Shown here in pieces: positions 61,841 to 64,000 of a stretch of DNA of 64,000 nucleotides (positions are counted from its first letter, which is position 1; each line of letters starts with the position of its first letter). Below the pieces are notes generated by a model, which saw only the letters and a program-made list of their open reading frames with translations, was not told where the DNA came from and searched no databases. A program made the translations under genes and the position numbers. The stretch is from Opacimonas sp014872805 (GTDB lineage Bacteria; Pseudomonadota; Gammaproteobacteria; Enterobacterales; Alteromonadaceae), in NCBI GenBank assembly GCA_014872805.1, contig WKFN01000012.1, positions 62,001 through 126,000 on the forward strand, given 5' to 3'.

Positions 61841-64000
61841 TTAAGCGTATTTCTCCGCTAGGTACAACCATGTTTCGACAACTGTGTCAGGATTCAGTGA
61901 CACACTATCGATACCTTGCTCAACTAGCCAAGCTGCAAGGTCTTCATGGTCAGATGGGCCTTGGCCACAAATCCCCACGTATTTACCGCGTCTCTTGGCG
62001 GCTTGGATGGCCATCGCGAGAAGTTTTTTGACCGCAGTGTTGCGTTCATCAAATAAATGAGCAATTAAACCAGAATCGCGATCCAATCCCAACGTCAATT
62101 GAGTTAAGTCGTTAGAGCCAATTGAGAACCCATCAAAAATGTCTAAAAATTCATCAGCTAATAACGCATTTGACGGTAATTCACACATCATAATAACGCG
62201 TAAGCCATTTTCGCCTTGCACCAAACCTTCTTCGCGCAATAAGTCGATGACTTGTTGACCTTCTTCCAATGTGCGCACAAACGGGATCATGATTTCGACA
62301 TTGGTTAATCCCATATCATTGCGCACGCGTTTAATGGCTTCACATTCTAACGCAAAACAATCGCGGAAATCCTCCGAAATATAACGTGACGCACCACGGA
62401 AACCGAGCATTGGATTTTCTTCGTCTGGCTCGTATTGATAACCACCGACCAGGTTAAAGTATTCGTTCGATTTAAAATCTGACATTCGTACGATGACTTT
62501 TTCAGGCGCGAACGCCGCACCGATCGAACTGATGCCTTCCACGAGTTTTTGAATATAGAACTCTTTTGGCGAAGCATAACCGGCAATCATCTCGGCAATT
62601 TCGGTTTTCAAATCATCGGGTTGTTCGTCAAAGTTTAAGAGGGCTTTAGGATGCACACCAATCATGCGGTTGATGATAAACTCTAGACGTGCAAGACCGA
62701 CACCTGCATGTGGTAAACGCGCAAAATCAAACGCGCGATCAGGGTTACCCACATTCATCATGATCTTCAATGGTAAATCAGGCATCGAATCGATGCGTGA
62801 CGTTACCACGTCAAAGTTTAGTTCTTCTGAATAAATGAAACCAGTATCCCCTTCAGCACAGGATACAGTGACTTTGTCACCCGTATTGATGCTAGACGTC
62901 GCATCGCCACATCCAACAACAGCCGGAATACCTAACTCACGAGCAATGATGGCAGCATGACAAGTACGTCCACCCCGGTTGGTGACGATAGCTGAGGCTC
63001 GTTTCATGATCGGCTCCCAATCAGGGTCGGTCATATCGGTAACCAGCACATCACCCGGCTCAATTTTGTCCATTTCAGCAATAGAGCTAAGTACTTTTGC
63101 AGTGCCTGCACCAATCTTGTGACCAATCGCACGACCGGTACAAACTGTCGGGGCATTGCCATCGAGTTGATAGCGTTCAATGACTTGTGCATCTTCACGT
63201 GAGCGTACAGTTTCTGGGCGGGCTTGTACTATGTATAACTTCCCATCTGTGCCGTCTTTGGCCCACTCAATGTCCATCGCTCGGCCGTAGTGCTCAGCGA
63301 TAATCACGGCTTGCTTCGCTAATTCTTCTACTTCAGCATCGGTAATAGAAAATGTCAAAGACTGTTCTTTTGGCACATCCACAATCTCGACTTGCTTACC
63401 GTGTTCTTGCGACGTCGAGTAAATCATCTGCGTAAGTTTACTGCCTAAGTTACGACGCAATACCGCAGGACGCCCCGCCGCTAGAGTGGGTTTGTGAACA
63501 TAAAATTCATCTGGATTGACCGCACCTTGAACAACCATCTCACCTAAGCCAAAACTAGAGGTGATAAACACTACATCTTCGAAACCAGATTCAGTATCAA
63601 TCGAGAACATGACACCAGAAGCGGCTTTATCCGAACGCACCATGCGTTGAATGCCAGCAGATAAGGCTACGCCTTTGTGGTCATAACCTTGGTGCACACG
63701 ATAGCTGATGGCACGGTCATTAAATAACGATGCGAATACATGTTTAATCGCGACTAATACGGCTTCATAGCCTTTTACATTCAGAAATGTTTCTTGCTGG
63801 CCAGCAAATGATGCATCAGGCATATCTTCTGCAGTCGCAGATGAACGCACAGCAAATGAAGCGGCGTCGCCAGCATCGCCTGAAAGCTCAGCAAACGAAT
63901 CGGCAATGGCTGTTTCTAAAGCTGGCTGGAATGGTGTATCGATGATCCACTGTCGAATTTGCTCGCCGGCTTTAGCTAGCGCGTTGACATCATCGACGTC
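61841..64000 (-). CDS. ppsA: phosphoenolpyruvate synthase (C-terminal part; start beyond the window)
   Basis: The last 719 codons of PEP synthase, which makes PEP from pyruvate and ATP for gluconeogenesis; the frame stays open to base 64000. Visible are the end of the ATP-binding domain (FAVRSSATAEDMPDASFAGQ), the phosphohistidine domain with NRGGRTCHAAIIARELG, and the PEP-binding barrel ending with GICGQGPSDHED and SLNPDTVVETW. It opposes pykA. In related bacteria ppsA is a HexR target, but its promoter is outside the window. Confidence 0.97.
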   Translation of the reverse strand, partial: DVDDVNALAKAGEQIRQWIIDTPFQPALETAIADSFAELSGDAGDAASFAVRSSATAEDMPDASFAGQQETFLNVKGYEAVLVAIKHVFASLFNDRAISYRVHQGYDHKGVALSAGIQRMVRSDKAASGVMFSIDTESGFEDVVFITSSFGLGEMVVQGAVNPDEFYVHKPTLAAGRPAVLRRNLGSKLTQMIYSTSQEHGKQVEIVDVPKEQSLTFSITDAEVEELAKQAVIIAEHYGRAMDIEWAKDGTDGKLYIVQARPETVRSREDAQVIERYQLDGNAPTVCTGRAIGHKIGAGTAKVLSSIAEMDKIEPGDVLVTDMTDPDWEPIMKRASAIVTNRGGRTCHAAIIARELGIPAVVGCGDATSSINTGDKVTVSCAEGDTGFIYSEELNFDVVTSRIDSMPDLPLKIMMNVGNPDRAFDFARLPHAGVGLARLEFIINRMIGVHPKALLNFDEQPDDLKTEIAEMIAGYASPKEFYIQKLVEGISSIGAAFAPEKVIVRMSDFKSNEYFNLVGGYQYEPDEENPMLGFRGASRYISEDFRDCFALECEAIKRVRNDMGLTNVEIMIPFVRTLEEGQQVIDLLREEGLVQGENGLRVIMMCELPSNALLADEFLDIFDGFSIGSNDLTQLTLGLDRDSGLIAHLFDERNTAVKKLLAMAIQAAKRRGKYVGICGQGPSDHEDLAAWLVEQGIDSVSLNPDTVVETWLYLAEKYA

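Noticed and set aside
1..64000. Mobile elements, prophage, CRISPR arrays, defence or biosynthetic islands
   Set aside because: No transposase, integrase, phage or cas-like protein, no regularly spaced repeats and no block of atypical composition was seen; almost every gene is recognisable core metabolism or housekeeping.

Overview
The window is a compact, ordinary-looking stretch of gammaproteobacterial chromosome. GC is roughly low-to-mid 40s by eye. The gene set and order (ftsH-rlmE-yhbY; leuS-lptE-holA-nadD-rsfS-rlmH-mrdAB-rlpA-dacA-ybeD-lipBA; trxB-aat-bpt-infA / clpA-clpS-cspD; rluE-mnmA-hflD-purB-roxA) resemble Enterobacterales and Vibrionales but are rearranged in the way seen in marine Alteromonadales. 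An Alteromonadaceae-type organism is the best guess. I see no insertion sequence, phage gene, CRISPR array, tRNA or rRNA. Coding density is high and no gap between genes exceeds 300 bases.

Layout: 1-1314 (minus) holds the 5' part of ftsH and rlmE. 1397-2475 (plus) holds yhbY and a short-chain dehydrogenase. 2486-5128 (minus) holds a Lon-like protease and a small Cys4 protein. 5264-17843 (plus) is a long run for tRNA charging, outer-membrane LPS assembly, DNA polymerase III delta, NAD synthesis, ribosome maturation, rod-shape peptidoglycan synthesis and lipoate. ansA follows. 18867-24588 (minus) holds yeaC, a zinc-ribbon membrane protein, an AGCS symporter, an M14 carboxypeptidase, a thioredoxin-like protein and a long GAPDH.

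The metabolic centre is 24875-42130. It carries a glycogen/maltodextrin operon (malQ-glgB-glgX-msrB), gapA divergent from it, a hexose-6-phosphate mutarotase, a complete Entner-Doudoroff operon (zwf-pgl-edd-glk-eda), hexR and pykA. HexR-type palindromes (consensus tTGTAATwwwATTACAa) lie in the zwf/hexR gap, twice before pykA, in the malQ/gapA gap and, degenerate, before the long GAPDH. HexR therefore probably ties these operons into one glucose-versus-gluconeogenesis switch. ppsA begins beyond the right edge and its 3' part closes the window.

The rest holds a saccharopine-dehydrogenase-like enzyme, a nitroreductase, sppA and yfbV. Next come an N-end-rule cluster (aat, bpt, clpS, clpA) with trxB, infA and cspD, a translation/purine block (rluE, mnmA, hflD, purB) and a minimal class III nucleotide cyclase overlapping roxA. 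A DUF4826-type protein and a ydiJ-like flavo-iron-sulfur dehydrogenase precede ppsA.

I found no wholly new multi-gene system. The points most worth checking are: MnmA has Trp where the persulfide-carrying Cys is expected; two genes (42213 and 56582) have their Shine-Dalgarno sequence buried in a strong hairpin next to the start codon; trxB's promoter is bracketed by a perfect 12-bp inverted repeat; a 16-bp tandem duplication at the Lon-like/Cys4 junction supplies the downstream ribosome binding site; and the HexR site distribution.
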